From JANNVK01 sp031414415 (GTDB taxonomy: Bacteria > Acidobacteriota > Blastocatellia > Pyrinomonadales > Pyrinomonadaceae), in contig JANNVK010000225.1 of NCBI GenBank assembly GCA_031414415.1, positions 1 through 64,000 of the forward strand: a DNA stretch of 64,000 nt, given 5' to 3'. How positions within the stretch are numbered: position 1 is the first letter of the stretch; each line of letters starts with the position of its first letter. The notes below the pieces were generated by a model that saw nothing but the letters and a program-made list of their open reading frames with translations, searched no databases and had not been told where the DNA came from. The position numbers and the translations under genes were made by a program. Positions 8,062-16,560 of the stretch are shown in pieces.

Positions 8062-8568
8062 ATGAAGTTTTCTACCCTATTTTTTTTCGGAATATTTTTT
8101 GCAACAACATTTATCTCAGGTTGCGAAAATCCTTTAAAACCAACACAAAACGAAGCAATCCAAAAGCCAATTATTACTATTTCTGAGACAAAAGATGACA
8201 TTGATGAATTTGAAAAAATTGCCAGATTGCCGTTTTATCCCGAAGATGTAATTTGGCAAGAGACGACAATTGAAAATTCGCCAACCGGAAACGGTAAGAA
8301 AATTCGAGCAATTTTTCTGTTCAAACAAGAAGATTATGACAAATTAATGGCACAAGCTGATAAGCAAAAACCGCTCGGAAATTTAGAGTTAGAAGCCGAA
8401 AAATGGTTCCCAGACGAACTTGTTGCAAGAAGTGATTATTCCGGCGACCGTATTTTAAAAGGAATTACTTATCCAGTAGAAAGTTTTTTGGCAGAACCTT
8501 ACAAAAAAGGTGTTTTTATGAAAGTTGATGGAACCGAGTTTTTTATTTTGGATATTTCAACTTTTTGA
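8062..8568 (+). CDS. Putative lipoprotein of unknown function
   Basis: A 168-residue protein with a short hydrophobic leader and a lipobox FISGC (about residues 18-22), so it is probably lipid-anchored. The mature part is charged and soluble, with no family I recognise; it contains FPDELVARSDYSGDR. The ATG at 8062 was preferred to a TTG one codon upstream. It is divergent from the ABC-2 permease gene and converges on the following minus-strand pair. Confidence 0.7.
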   Translation: MKFSTLFFFGIFFATTFISGCENPLKPTQNEAIQKPIITISETKDDIDEFEKIARLPFYPEDVIWQETTIENSPTGNGKKIRAIFLFKQEDYDKLMAQADKQKPLGNLELEAEKWFPDELVARSDYSGDRILKGITYPVESFLAEPYKKGVFMKVDGTEFFILDISTF

Positions 8569-8573
8569 TAGTT

Positions 8574-8849
8574 TTAAACTGTTTGAAGATGCGGTGTTTG
8601 TTTTACTTTATGCTCAAACTCATTCGTTTGCCAAATATGTCCATCAATTTTGTCAATGTAAACAACAATTCCGCCAGGTGCAACGTCTTGAGAAATTAAG
8701 TTAGGGCAAGCAGCAAAAAAAACATAAGCATTTTCTGTCTCTTTTAAAAATTCAATTTGATTATATTCGCGTTTTTTGCGATTTGGCGTAGATGCCAAAC
8801 GTAAAGCCTCAATTTGAGCGATTTGTTCTGCATTAAATTTTGAAATCAT
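8574..8849 (-). CDS. Small protein paired with the C39-like peptidase
   Basis: A 91-residue soluble protein that begins four bases before the end of the peptidase-like gene (ATGA overlap), so the two are surely cotranslated. The stretch GGIVVYIDKIDGHIW resembles the end of small immunity-type proteins of the YrhB/Imm35 style, which often sit beside secreted or toxic enzymes; this is a weak likeness. An inhibitor or chaperone role is inference from position. Confidence 0.6.
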   Translation of the reverse strand: MISKFNAEQIAQIEALRLASTPNRKKREYNQIEFLKETENAYVFFAACPNLISQDVAPGGIVVYIDKIDGHIWQTNEFEHKVKQTPHLQTV

Positions 8850-9343
8850 TTTAACCTCAAAGCTGCTCTGCCAAATTTAGTTGCCGAATCAAGCCAATAT
8901 AATTCCAAGTCTTTGACACTCAATCTATAACTTACACCATCTTGCGAGTCTCTAATTAAGGCATAATTATCAGCAATTCCATCAAGAATAATAACATGCC
9001 CAGTTATTTTTAGTAAAGAATTTGAAACATACAAAATTGCCGGAAATTTCTGCAATGCTTTTTGTAAATCTTCGAGTGTCAGATTCCGTTTGTAAATATA
9101 CTCTAAACCAAACGGAGCTAAAACTTCGGGTATTTTTGAAGGTGAAACGCCATCTTCATCAATTTCAAACAGAACTCTCAACTCAGCCTCACTTTTAGAA
9201 ATTCCAATATCTTCTAAAATCATTCTTGCTGTCGCTGCAACACAAGCATTTGGTTGAATTTGAGCAATTACAGCACCATTAGCAGAGTATGGAAATGTTT
9301 CTTGTGCAAAAAAGTAACCATCGCCTTTTGCTTTTTTACTCAT
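8846..9343 (-). CDS. C39-like (papain-fold) cysteine peptidase
   Basis: A 165-residue protein with the C39-like arrangement: a catalytic Cys in QPNACVAATARMIL preceded by an oxyanion-hole Gln, then His in GHVIILDGI and Asp in IRDSQDG. C39 domains cleave double-glycine leaders of exported peptides, and related domains act as toxins. There is no signal peptide, membrane segment or ABC domain, so it is not a peptidase-transporter. Its only partner is the overlapping 91-residue gene. An orphan processing enzyme or an effector with its immunity protein are both possible. Confidence 0.65.
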   Translation of the reverse strand: MSKKAKGDGYFFAQETFPYSANGAVIAQIQPNACVAATARMILEDIGISKSEAELRVLFEIDEDGVSPSKIPEVLAPFGLEYIYKRNLTLEDLQKALQKFPAILYVSNSLLKITGHVIILDGIADNYALIRDSQDGVSYRLSVKDLELYWLDSATKFGRAALRLK

Positions 9344-9364
9344 ATAATCATGTTCAATGGATGT

Positions 9365-10117
9365 TTAAAGTGTTGCGAGATTTAATTTTAAGTGAATCAT
9401 TTGCAAACCTTCAAGCAATAGGTTTTCGTCTAAAATATTGATTTTATCAGTTCCGTCGCTGATCAATTTTGCATAACCACCTGTCGCCACAACATTAAAT
9501 CTCTCGCCGCTCTCTGCGAAAATTTTTTCAATTATTCCTTCAACCAAGCTAATATAACCAAAATAAATTCCAGATTGAATTGCCGAAACGGTCGAATTTC
9601 CGATAACTTTTTCAGGTTTTTTTAATTCAATTTTTGGAAGTTTTGAGGTTCTTGAAGCCAGAGAATCTGCGAGAAGACCAATTCCAGAAACGATAATTCC
9701 GCCGATAAATTTTCCGTCTGAATCAACAACATCAATCGTTGTTGCAGTTCCGAAATCACAGACAACACAGGGTTTACCATATTTTTCACTTGCTGCAAAT
9801 GCTGCAATTGCTCGATCAATGCCGAGAGTTTCCGGATTTTCGTAAACAATTTCGAAGCCGAAATTATGTGTTACAAAAGTTGGTAAATTGCCGGAAAGTT
9901 GTTTGATTAATTGTTTGTAAGATTCTTGAAGTTCAGGAACAACTGACGAGATAATCGCGGTATTTATTGGAAAAGAAAGATTTGAAGCTAGTTGGTTGGA
10001 AAGATTGTCGGCAGAATTGCTCCGAATTGTCAGGATCGTAAACTTTTTTATCAGTTTATCGGCATTGAAAACGCCGAATTTAGTCAATGTGTTGCCGATG
10101 TCGATTGCAAGAAGCAT
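9365..10117 (-). CDS. coaX: Type III pantothenate kinase
   Basis: A 250-residue acetate-kinase-superfamily enzyme that phosphorylates pantothenate, the first step of coenzyme A synthesis. Seen: the phosphate-binding DIGNTLTKFGVF (from residue 6), GIDRAIAAFAA, the second phosphate loop DFGTATTIDVV, and GGIIVSGIGLLADSL. The length is typical of CoaX. It follows an acidic unknown protein gene by 17 bp and precedes the C39-like gene. Confidence 0.95.
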   Translation of the reverse strand: MLLAIDIGNTLTKFGVFNADKLIKKFTILTIRSNSADNLSNQLASNLSFPINTAIISSVVPELQESYKQLIKQLSGNLPTFVTHNFGFEIVYENPETLGIDRAIAAFAASEKYGKPCVVCDFGTATTIDVVDSDGKFIGGIIVSGIGLLADSLASRTSKLPKIELKKPEKVIGNSTVSAIQSGIYFGYISLVEGIIEKIFAESGERFNVVATGGYAKLISDGTDKINILDENLLLEGLQMIHLKLNLATL

Positions 10118-10134
10118 TCATTTATAAACCTAAA

Positions 10135-10488
10135 TTAACCAAACATCGGCAAACCATCATAAGCAACTAGCCAGCCATTTTTTCTGCTCGTGCGAAGGCT
10201 TTTGTTATACCATTCGAGAGCTTTTTCGGCATCATCATAGACCTGCACCGCCGGATTTGCCTCTCGCGGGTCAACTCTGCAAATTGCTCCGCCGCGTTCG
10301 GCAGTTTTAATACAAAGCAAAGCAGTTAAATTGTTTTTTATCAAAATCGCGGTTCTAACTTCAATCGGCTCAATCTCTTCAAGATCAAAATCACCTGCTT
10401 CAAAATTTTCGAAGTCGCCATCCGGCTCGCCAAAATCAGCAAAATCATCAAAATTATCCGAACTTTCAAACTCAATTTCGTTTTCCAT
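10135..10488 (-). CDS. Acidic protein of unknown function upstream of coaX
   Basis: A 117-residue protein whose first 45 residues are very rich in Asp, Glu and Phe (for example DNFDDFADFGEPDGDFENF), followed by a compact basic-acidic domain with GGAICRVDPREANPAV and a C-terminal GWLVAYDGLPMFG. I do not recognise the family. The frame is open 17 codons further upstream, but the ATG giving MENEIEFES was chosen because the earlier residues look non-coding. It is the first gene of a likely operon with coaX. Confidence 0.6.
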   Translation of the reverse strand: MENEIEFESSDNFDDFADFGEPDGDFENFEAGDFDLEEIEPIEVRTAILIKNNLTALLCIKTAERGGAICRVDPREANPAVQVYDDAEKALEWYNKSLRTSRKNGWLVAYDGLPMFG

Positions 10489-10547
10489 AAAATGTCTCTT
10501 TAAGCATAGTAACTTTTGCTGATACTTTTGACAATGCATCGATTGTA

Positions 10548-10620
10548 ATGATGAAGGATGAAAGATGAATTATGAATGATGAATTATGAATGATGAATTA
10601 TGAATGATGAATTATGAATT
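10548..10620. repeat. 14-bp (2 x 7) tandem array
   Basis: Units of ATGATGAATTATGA, themselves two related heptamers, follow an imperfect start. The array forms the first part of the 466-bp gap between the acidic protein gene and the alcohol dehydrogenase gene. Confidence 0.88.
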
Positions 10621-10632
10621 ACGAAAATTTCT

Positions 10633-10850
10633 GAAACGCCACAAACGCCACAAACGCAATAAACGCTACAAACGTAATAAACGCTACAAACGTAATAAAC
10701 GCTACAAACGCAATAAACGCTACAAACGCTGTAAACGCTATAAACGCTACAAACATCACAAACGCAATAAACGCAATAAACGCAATAAACGCAATAAACG
10801 CCACAAACGCTATAAACGCTACAAACGCAATAAACGCTACAAACGCCCAC
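10633..10850. repeat. 9-bp tandem array (AAACGCNAY)n
   Basis: About 24 copies of a 9-bp unit with a nearly fixed AAACGC core and a variable triplet (CAC, AAT, TAC, TAT). Because 9 is a multiple of 3, both strands stay open and show meaningless Lys-Arg-rich or Phe-Ala-Ile-rich ORFs. A related array occurs at 61102-61302. Nothing else is recognisable between 10489 and 10954. Confidence 0.92.
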
Positions 10851-10954
10851 TTGGGAACGCAAGTTTTATAAATTGATTGATAGATTTTACGCTCATAATG
10901 GCGGAATCAAACTAAGGTTTGGACTCTAAGCGAAGAATTTGGCAGAATAAAATT

Positions 10955-11971
10955 ATGAGCAATTTAATCAAATCATATGCGGCGAATGAGCCGAAAGGGA
11001 AGTTTCAACCTTTTGAGATTGAAACAGACGAACTTGGCGTTGAACACGTTGAAATCAAAGTGCATTCGTGCGGAATTTGTCATTCTGATTTGTCAATGGT
11101 CAATAACGATTGGGGAATGACGGCGTATCCGTTTGTTGGCGGACACGAAGCGGTTGGCGAAATTGTCGCACTTGGGAAAAATGTCAAAGGTTTGCAAATT
11201 GGCGATGTTGTCGGGCTTGGTTGGAACGCTGAGACTTGCGGATATTGCGAGCAATGTGTCGCTGGTTATCAGATAAATTGTCCGACTTTGGAAGGCACAA
11301 TCGTTGGGCGACACGGTGGTTTTGCGGACAAAGTTCGTTGTCATTGGCAATGGGCGATTAAACTGCCGAGCAAGATGGATGCTTCAAAAGCTGGTCCGCT
11401 TTTTTGTGGTGGAATCACGGTTTTTAATCCGTTTGTGCAAAATAATATCAGCCCAACGAACAAGATCGGTGTTGTTGGAATCGGCGGTTTGGGGCATCTG
11501 GCGTTGCAGTTTGCCGACAAATGGGGCTGCGAAGTTACGGCGTTTACATCGGATGCTTCGAAAACCGATGAACTCAAAAAACTCGGTGCAGACTACGTTG
11601 TGAATTCTCGTAGCGATGAAGATTTAGCAAAACTCGCTGGCAAATTTGACATGATAATTGTTACTGCAAATGTAACTTTAAACTGGGATTTATACATCAA
11701 CGCTCTCGCTCCAAAAGGAAAATTGCACATGGTTGGAGCTGTTTTGGAGCCGTTGGCAATTGGGGCTTTTTCGTTGATTATGAGACAAAAAAGTGTCACT
11801 GGAACAGCAACTGGAAGCCCGCAAGTTGTCGCCAAAATGCTCGAATTTTGTTCCAGACACAATATTGAAACGGTGACAGAAAAATTTCCGATGTCTAAAA
11901 TTAACGAAGCATTTGAACATCTCGAAAGTGGAAAAGCGAGATACAGAATTGTTTTAGAAAATGATTTTTAG
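10955..11971 (+). CDS. Zinc-dependent alcohol dehydrogenase (cinnamyl-alcohol/YahK type)
   Basis: A 338-residue medium-chain dehydrogenase that oxidises alcohols or reduces aldehydes with NAD(P). Seen: the catalytic zinc Cys in HSCGICHSDL (Cys39), GHEAVGEI, the structural zinc cysteines in CGYCEQC and the following C, and the Rossmann motif GIGGLGHLALQFA. The ATG giving MSNLIKSYA is preferred to an earlier frame extension. It is followed after 9 bp by an antibiotic-biosynthesis-type monooxygenase gene, which suggests a small detoxification operon. Confidence 0.92.
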   Translation: MSNLIKSYAANEPKGKFQPFEIETDELGVEHVEIKVHSCGICHSDLSMVNNDWGMTAYPFVGGHEAVGEIVALGKNVKGLQIGDVVGLGWNAETCGYCEQCVAGYQINCPTLEGTIVGRHGGFADKVRCHWQWAIKLPSKMDASKAGPLFCGGITVFNPFVQNNISPTNKIGVVGIGGLGHLALQFADKWGCEVTAFTSDASKTDELKKLGADYVVNSRSDEDLAKLAGKFDMIIVTANVTLNWDLYINALAPKGKLHMVGAVLEPLAIGAFSLIMRQKSVTGTATGSPQVVAKMLEFCSRHNIETVTEKFPMSKINEAFEHLESGKARYRIVLENDF

Positions 11972-11980
11972 GAGCAATTT

Positions 11981-12277
11981 ATGAGCGAAAATTTATATTT
12001 AACTGCACGTTTGAAAGTAAAAGCGGAAAGAATTGATGAATTAAAGCAAGCAGCCTTGGCGATTGTCGCAAGTTCGAGAGCTGAAGATGGTTGCATTTCT
12101 TACAATGTTCATCAGTCAATTGAAGACCAAACTGTTTTTATTTGGCGAGAATGTTGGACATGTAAGGCTGCATTGGATGAGCATTTTGCAACGGATTATG
12201 TGAAAAGTTTTTTTGCTGTGGTAGATGTTGTGGCGGATGAGTCGCCTCAAATAACACTAAGTAAGGTAATTTCTTGA
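11981..12277 (+). CDS. Antibiotic biosynthesis monooxygenase (ABM/YgiN-type) protein
   Basis: A 98-residue dimeric ferredoxin-like-fold protein. Seen: LTARLKVKAERIDELKQAAL, a central GCISYNVHQS strand and IWRECWTCKAALDEHFAT, in the family order. Members handle quinones or aromatic substrates, often with no cofactor. An SD-like GGAG lies just before the ATG. The substrate cannot be told from sequence. Confidence 0.85.
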   Translation: MSENLYLTARLKVKAERIDELKQAALAIVASSRAEDGCISYNVHQSIEDQTVFIWRECWTCKAALDEHFATDYVKSFFAVVDVVADESPQITLSKVIS

Positions 12278-12295
12278 TGACTTTAGAATTAAAAA

Positions 12296-12324
12296 TTGCT
12301 ATTTGTAACTTCCTTTGTTACAAT
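12296..12324 (+). promoter_or_regulatory. Sigma70-type promoter for trxA
   Basis: TTGCTA (12296-12301), a 17-base spacer and TACAAT (12319-12324) match the sigma70 consensus well. They sit about 80 bases before the trxA start codon. Confidence 0.65.
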
Positions 12325-12404
12325 TAAAAACATCAGCGAGATTTTATAAAAATTAATCGCTAAGTTATATTATTAAAACGTTATTTTATTATTTAGGAGA
12401 CAAA

Positions 12405-12731
12405 ATGGGAGCATTTACAAAAGAAGCAACAGATGCAAATTGGGAAGTTGATGTTTTAGGTTCGGACAAGCCGGTTTTGGTAGATTTTTGGGCTGAATGG
12501 TGCGGACCTTGTCGAATGATTGCACCTTCGGTTGAAGCAGTTGCAGAGCAATATGCAGAAACCGCAACGGTTGTGAAAATGAACGTTGATGAAAATTCGA
12601 ATGTCCCGCAACAGTATGGAATTCGTGGAATTCCGACATTGATTTTGTTCAAAGGTGGACAAGAAGTTGAACGAGTTGTTGGTGCAGTTTCACGCGAAGC
12701 AATGGCAACTTTGGTTGGAAAACACGTTTAA
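12405..12731 (+). CDS. trxA: Thioredoxin
   Basis: A 108-residue classical thioredoxin, a general disulfide reductant. Seen: the active site WCGPC (Cys33, Cys36), DFWAEWCGPCRMIAP, the cis-proline in RGIPTLILF, and C-terminal GAVSREAM. A good SD (AGGAG) lies 6 bases before the ATG, and a sigma70-like promoter lies upstream. Confidence 0.97.
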   Translation: MGAFTKEATDANWEVDVLGSDKPVLVDFWAEWCGPCRMIAPSVEAVAEQYAETATVVKMNVDENSNVPQQYGIRGIPTLILFKGGQEVERVVGAVSREAMATLVGKHV

Positions 12732-12745
12732 ATCGAATATTCATA

Positions 12746-13402
12746 ATGATTGTCGAAACTACAAATTATATTGAAGCGGTTCATCATTTACCCCCAAATG
12801 GAACGTTACTTTTACATAACGTTTCTTGGGAAGAATATGGTTACGTGCTTAAACAATTTGAGCAGAAACCTGCTTATCGTGTTTATTATAACAACGGAGT
12901 TTTGAAAATTATGAGTCCAAGATTAGATCACGAATTTCCTAAAGATGTCGCGTTTACTGCGGTTCGAATTTACGCCGATGAGTTTGATGTTGACGTAGAT
13001 GGTTATGGTTCGACAACTTGGCGGCAAAAAAGAAAAGCCAAAGGTGCTGAAGCTGACACATCTTTTTATGTGAAAAATGCGGCTAAAGTTCGTGGCTTAA
13101 AAGACTTTGATTTGAATCTTCAAATTCCGCCAGACATTGTTGTTGAAGTTGATATTAGCAACGAATCTTGGGATAAGTTTGATATTTACGCAGGTTTGGG
13201 CGTTCCGGAACTTTGGCGTTGTAATGGGACAATTTTTCAGATTTACGCCCTTTTTGAAGGTAAATATGAAGCGGTTGGTTCAAGCGAATCTTTGCCACTA
13301 ATTACTGGAAAACTTTTAACCGAGTTTCTGCAAATTGGTCGTGAAAAAGGACAAACTTTGATGGCAAAAGAGTTTAGAAACAAACTTCGTGAACTAAAAT
13401 GA
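12746..13402 (+). CDS. Uma2-family (DUF820) putative nuclease-fold protein
   Basis: A 218-residue member of the Uma2/DUF820 family, which has a restriction-endonuclease-like fold but no settled function. Seen: SPRLDHEF, EADTSFYV, PPDIVVEVDIS with the PD-(D/E)xK-like Asp and Glu, and the downstream YAGLGVPELWR. It lies 14 bp after trxA and overlaps the quinone reductase gene by four bases (ATGA), so it is embedded in a redox operon. Confidence 0.85.
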   Translation: MIVETTNYIEAVHHLPPNGTLLLHNVSWEEYGYVLKQFEQKPAYRVYYNNGVLKIMSPRLDHEFPKDVAFTAVRIYADEFDVDVDGYGSTTWRQKRKAKGAEADTSFYVKNAAKVRGLKDFDLNLQIPPDIVVEVDISNESWDKFDIYAGLGVPELWRCNGTIFQIYALFEGKYEAVGSSESLPLITGKLLTEFLQIGREKGQTLMAKEFRNKLRELK

Positions 13403-14340
13403 AAGCAATTATAGTTCGAGAATATGGCGAACCTGAAGTTATGAAACTTGAAGAAGTCTCAACACTAAATGTTGGGACTTCTCAGGTTTTGGTGCGTGTT
13501 AAATCGGCTGGCGTAAATCCGGTCGATACGTATATTCGAGCCGGAAACTACGCAACAAAACCAAATTTACCATATACGCCGGGCAAAGATGCGTCTGGAA
13601 TTGTTGAACAAATTGGCGAAAATGTCACAACAATAAAAATCGGAGACCGAGTTTTTACAACAGATTCGGGTTCTGGAACTTATGCCGAATTTGTTGTTTG
13701 CGACGAAAATTATATTCAAAAATTGCCGGAAAATATTTCGTTTAATCAAGGTGCGGGAATTTTTGTGCCTTACGCAACGGCTTATCGGGCTCTATTTCAA
13801 AAAGCAAAAGTGAACAAAGGTGAAACAGTTTTGATTCACGGTGCGAGCGGCGGTGTTGGAATTGCTGCAATCCAATTTGCCAAAAACGCAGGTTTGAAAG
13901 TGATTGGAACTTCTAGTTCTGAAAAAGGTCTGGAATTAATAAAAGAGCAAGGTTGTGATGTTGCACTCAATCATTCTGAGCAAAATTATCTTGTTGGAAT
14001 TTCTGCGGACGTGATTATTGAAATGTTGGCAAATGTAAATTTGGTCAAAGATTTTGATGCTTTGAAGATGTTTGGGCGAATTGTAGTTGTTGGAAATCGT
14101 GGAAGTTTAGATTTTAATCCGCGTTTGACGATGGGTAAAGACGCGACGATTTACGGGCTTGCACTGTTCAATTATTCGAAAGAAGACGAAGCAGAAATTA
14201 AGGAAGAAATTTTTAAAGGACTTGCCGAAGGTTATTTAAATCCAATTGTCGGGAAAACCTTTAAACTTGCCGAAGCTGCCAAAGCACATCGGGAAGTTAT
14301 TGAATCTAAAGCATTTGGAAAAATTATATTAGAAATTTGA
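13399..14340 (+). CDS. NADPH:quinone oxidoreductase (zeta-crystallin-like MDR)
   Basis: A 313-residue medium-chain reductase without zinc ligands. Seen: AGVNPVDTYIRAGNY, PYTPGKDASGIVEQIG, the nucleotide-binding HGASGGVGIAAIQFAKN, and the C-terminal AHREVIESKAFGKIILEI. It reduces quinones or enones with NADPH. The start overlaps the end of the Uma2-like gene by four bases. Confidence 0.92.
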   Translation: MKAIIVREYGEPEVMKLEEVSTLNVGTSQVLVRVKSAGVNPVDTYIRAGNYATKPNLPYTPGKDASGIVEQIGENVTTIKIGDRVFTTDSGSGTYAEFVVCDENYIQKLPENISFNQGAGIFVPYATAYRALFQKAKVNKGETVLIHGASGGVGIAAIQFAKNAGLKVIGTSSSEKGLELIKEQGCDVALNHSEQNYLVGISADVIIEMLANVNLVKDFDALKMFGRIVVVGNRGSLDFNPRLTMGKDATIYGLALFNYSKEDEAEIKEEIFKGLAEGYLNPIVGKTFKLAEAAKAHREVIESKAFGKIILEI

Positions 14341-14349
14341 TAAATTGAA

Positions 14350-14622
14350 ATGAACACAATTCTAGAATATGTTGAAATAATAACACACGATTTACGCGAT
14401 AAAATTGTCTCTGAAACGCCGACGGTTTACGAAGATGACTATCTTGAAAGAGTTTATGAGTTTGAAGATGGAGCAATTTTAAGCTACGAATGGCGAGATT
14501 TTCCGTCAAATAAAGTTCCAATCGAAGATAGATTTAATCATCGCTTTTCGCTCAAAAAACTTCCAACGCCAAACCCGAACAACTTCGAACTTGGCGTAAT
14601 AAAATCAATAAATTACCAATAA
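14350..14622 (+). CDS. Small protein of unknown function
   Basis: A 90-residue soluble protein rich in acidic and aromatic residues, with DDYLERVYEFEDGAI and WRDFPSNKVPIEDRFNHRF. It follows the quinone reductase by 9 bp and converges with the methyltransferase gene. The family is not recognised. Confidence 0.6.
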   Translation: MNTILEYVEIITHDLRDKIVSETPTVYEDDYLERVYEFEDGAILSYEWRDFPSNKVPIEDRFNHRFSLKKLPTPNPNNFELGVIKSINYQ

Positions 14623-14627
14623 AAAAT

Positions 14628-16502
14628 TTATTTTTGAGCAAATTGTTCTAAAACATCAAAAACCTGTAAAGCGTATTTCACATTTCCAAATGGAGCTGAA
14701 ACCTGCACGCCAGCAATGACATCACGCACTTCCAATAACGATTCGCGGGCAATTTGGATTCCTTCTTCGCGGGCGTGTTCTTTCGATTTCTCTGAGGCAA
14801 CTTTCATTCGTTGCAAAATATCTTGAGTCACATTTACGCCCGGAACTTCGTTATGCAAAAACTCCGCATTCCGAAAACTTACGAGTGGCCATATTCCTGC
14901 CACGATTGGAATTTTGACGTGAGAAATGCGGTCGAGGAAAACTCTTAACTGCTCGGTGTCAAAAACTGGCTGCGTAATTGCATATTCTGCACCGGCTTCA
15001 ACCTTCCATTCAAAGCGTTTTATTTCTTCGTCCAAATTTAATGCACCAGGATTTACACCAACTCCAACTGAAAAAGCTGTCGGAATTCCAATTGGATTAT
15101 TTCCTAAATCTAAGCCGTGATTGAGTTTATTGACCATATTAGTCAGTCCAATGGCATCAATATCAAAAACAGCAGTCGCATCTGGATACGGACCCATTTT
15201 TGGCGGATCGCCTGTAATGAGCAGCAAATTATGCAATCCGAGAGCGGCTGCACCGAGTAAGTCTGACATCATTCCGAGCAAATTTCGGTCACGACAGCAA
15301 TAATGCAAAACGGCTTCGATTCCAATGTCGCGTTCAACTAAAACCGCTGTGGCTTGAGCTGACATTCGCGTTTGAGCTCGCGGTCCATCAGGAATATTTA
15401 CAGCATCAACGCCAGCGACTTTCAAAAGTCGAATCGAATCTAAAGTAGCTTGAGCATCGCAACCCTTTGGCGGCAAAACTTCAACCGATGTGACAAATTC
15501 GCCACGAGCAATTTTTCGAGACCAATTTGAACGATCTTCTGGTTTAACAACTTCAATATTCGTTGGAGTTAAATCTTGAACACTAGCCGCAACCATTTCT
15601 TTAACAATAACTTGCGGTGTTTGACGTGGACTTATTGAACGAATTGCCGCTGCCATTAATTTGATATGAGCAGGCGTTGTTCCGCAACAACCACCAATAA
15701 ATTTTGCCCCAATTTGCACAAATCGACGCGAATATTCCGCCATATATTCTGGCGAACCCATATAAAACTGCCGACCTTGAACGTCTCTCGGCAAACCGGC
15801 ATTTGGCTGTGCAGAAAGTTTTTTATTCGTAACTTCACGCATTTTTTCAAGTGCTGTGAGAATCAACGCCGGACCAACTCCGCAGTTCAGACCAATTACA
15901 TCAACTCCCCATTCGTCTAATCTTTTTGTGAAAAGCTCAGGAGTTGCACCAAAAATAGTGTTTCCATCCATTTGAATGGTCATTTGGGCAATAATCGGCA
16001 AATCGCAAACCTCTTTAACTGCGAGAATTGCTTGTTGGATTTCGGATAAATCAGAAAATGTTTCGAGAACAATAACATCAACTCCGCCTTCTGCCAGAGA
16101 CTCGGCTTGTTCTTTAAACATGTCTTTTGCTTCGCTAAAAGATGTCGGTCCGTAAGGTTCAATGCGAAGTCCGAGTGAGCCGATTGCTCCTGCAACCCAG
16201 ATATTATCTCCGGCAGATTCACGTGCGAGTCTGGCTGATGCGATGTTTATTTCGCGAGTTTTCGCTTCTAAACCAAATGGCTGAAGTTTATTTCGTGTTG
16301 CCCCAAAAGAATTTGTTTCGATTATTTCCGCACCTGCGGCGATATATTCATCGTGGACTTCTTTCACAAGATCAGGTGCAATCAAGTTTAATTCGTCGTA
16401 GCAACGATTGATATAAATTCCTTTGCTGTAAAGTCTTGTCCCGATTGCTCCGTCGAAAACGTAAACACTATCTGATTCAATAAGTTCTCTGAAGTCTCTC
16501 AT
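14628..16502 (-). CDS. Bifunctional homocysteine S-methyltransferase / 5,10-methylenetetrahydrofolate reductase
   Basis: A 624-residue fusion like B. subtilis YitJ. The N-terminal domain (about 1-290) is a zinc-dependent homocysteine methyltransferase: DGAIGTRLY at the start, GLNCGVGP, and the zinc pair GGCCGTTPAHI. The C-terminal domain (about 325-600) is an MTHFR TIM barrel with VEVLPPKG, LLITGDPPK and AITQPVFD. Together they make methyl-THF and methionine. Upstream is a SAM-II riboswitch followed by a terminator-like hairpin ending just before the ATG, so expression should fall when S-adenosylmethionine is abundant. Confidence 0.95.
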   Translation of the reverse strand: MRDFRELIESDSVYVFDGAIGTRLYSKGIYINRCYDELNLIAPDLVKEVHDEYIAAGAEIIETNSFGATRNKLQPFGLEAKTREINIASARLARESAGDNIWVAGAIGSLGLRIEPYGPTSFSEAKDMFKEQAESLAEGGVDVIVLETFSDLSEIQQAILAVKEVCDLPIIAQMTIQMDGNTIFGATPELFTKRLDEWGVDVIGLNCGVGPALILTALEKMREVTNKKLSAQPNAGLPRDVQGRQFYMGSPEYMAEYSRRFVQIGAKFIGGCCGTTPAHIKLMAAAIRSISPRQTPQVIVKEMVAASVQDLTPTNIEVVKPEDRSNWSRKIARGEFVTSVEVLPPKGCDAQATLDSIRLLKVAGVDAVNIPDGPRAQTRMSAQATAVLVERDIGIEAVLHYCCRDRNLLGMMSDLLGAAALGLHNLLLITGDPPKMGPYPDATAVFDIDAIGLTNMVNKLNHGLDLGNNPIGIPTAFSVGVGVNPGALNLDEEIKRFEWKVEAGAEYAITQPVFDTEQLRVFLDRISHVKIPIVAGIWPLVSFRNAEFLHNEVPGVNVTQDILQRMKVASEKSKEHAREEGIQIARESLLEVRDVIAGVQVSAPFGNVKYALQVFDVLEQFAQK

Positions 16503-16506
16503 AATA

Positions 16507-16538
16507 AAAAAATCTCGGCGTAAAACAGCACGAGATTT
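16507..16538 (-). terminator. Intrinsic terminator-like hairpin in the methyltransferase leader
   Basis: On the minus strand AAATCTCG and CGAGATTT form an 8-bp stem around a 13-base loop, followed by a run of T that ends 5 bases before the ATG. It lies about 25 bases after the SAM-II aptamer, so it may be the expression platform. Confidence 0.7.
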
Positions 16539-16560
16539 GAAGCGTCAAAATTTTCTCAAA

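Noticed and set aside
8846..9343. Bacteriocin ABC transporter with C39 domain
   Set aside because: The protein has only the peptidase-like fold; no TM or ATPase part exists in it or near it.
10633..10850. CRISPR array
   Set aside because: The units are 9 bp without spacers, and no cas gene is present.
10584..10876. Overlapping ORFs on both strands with Cys-Val-Tyr or Lys-Arg-Asn-Tyr repeats
   Set aside because: They are translations of the 9-bp array, where all frames stay open because the unit is a multiple of three. No start context or homology.
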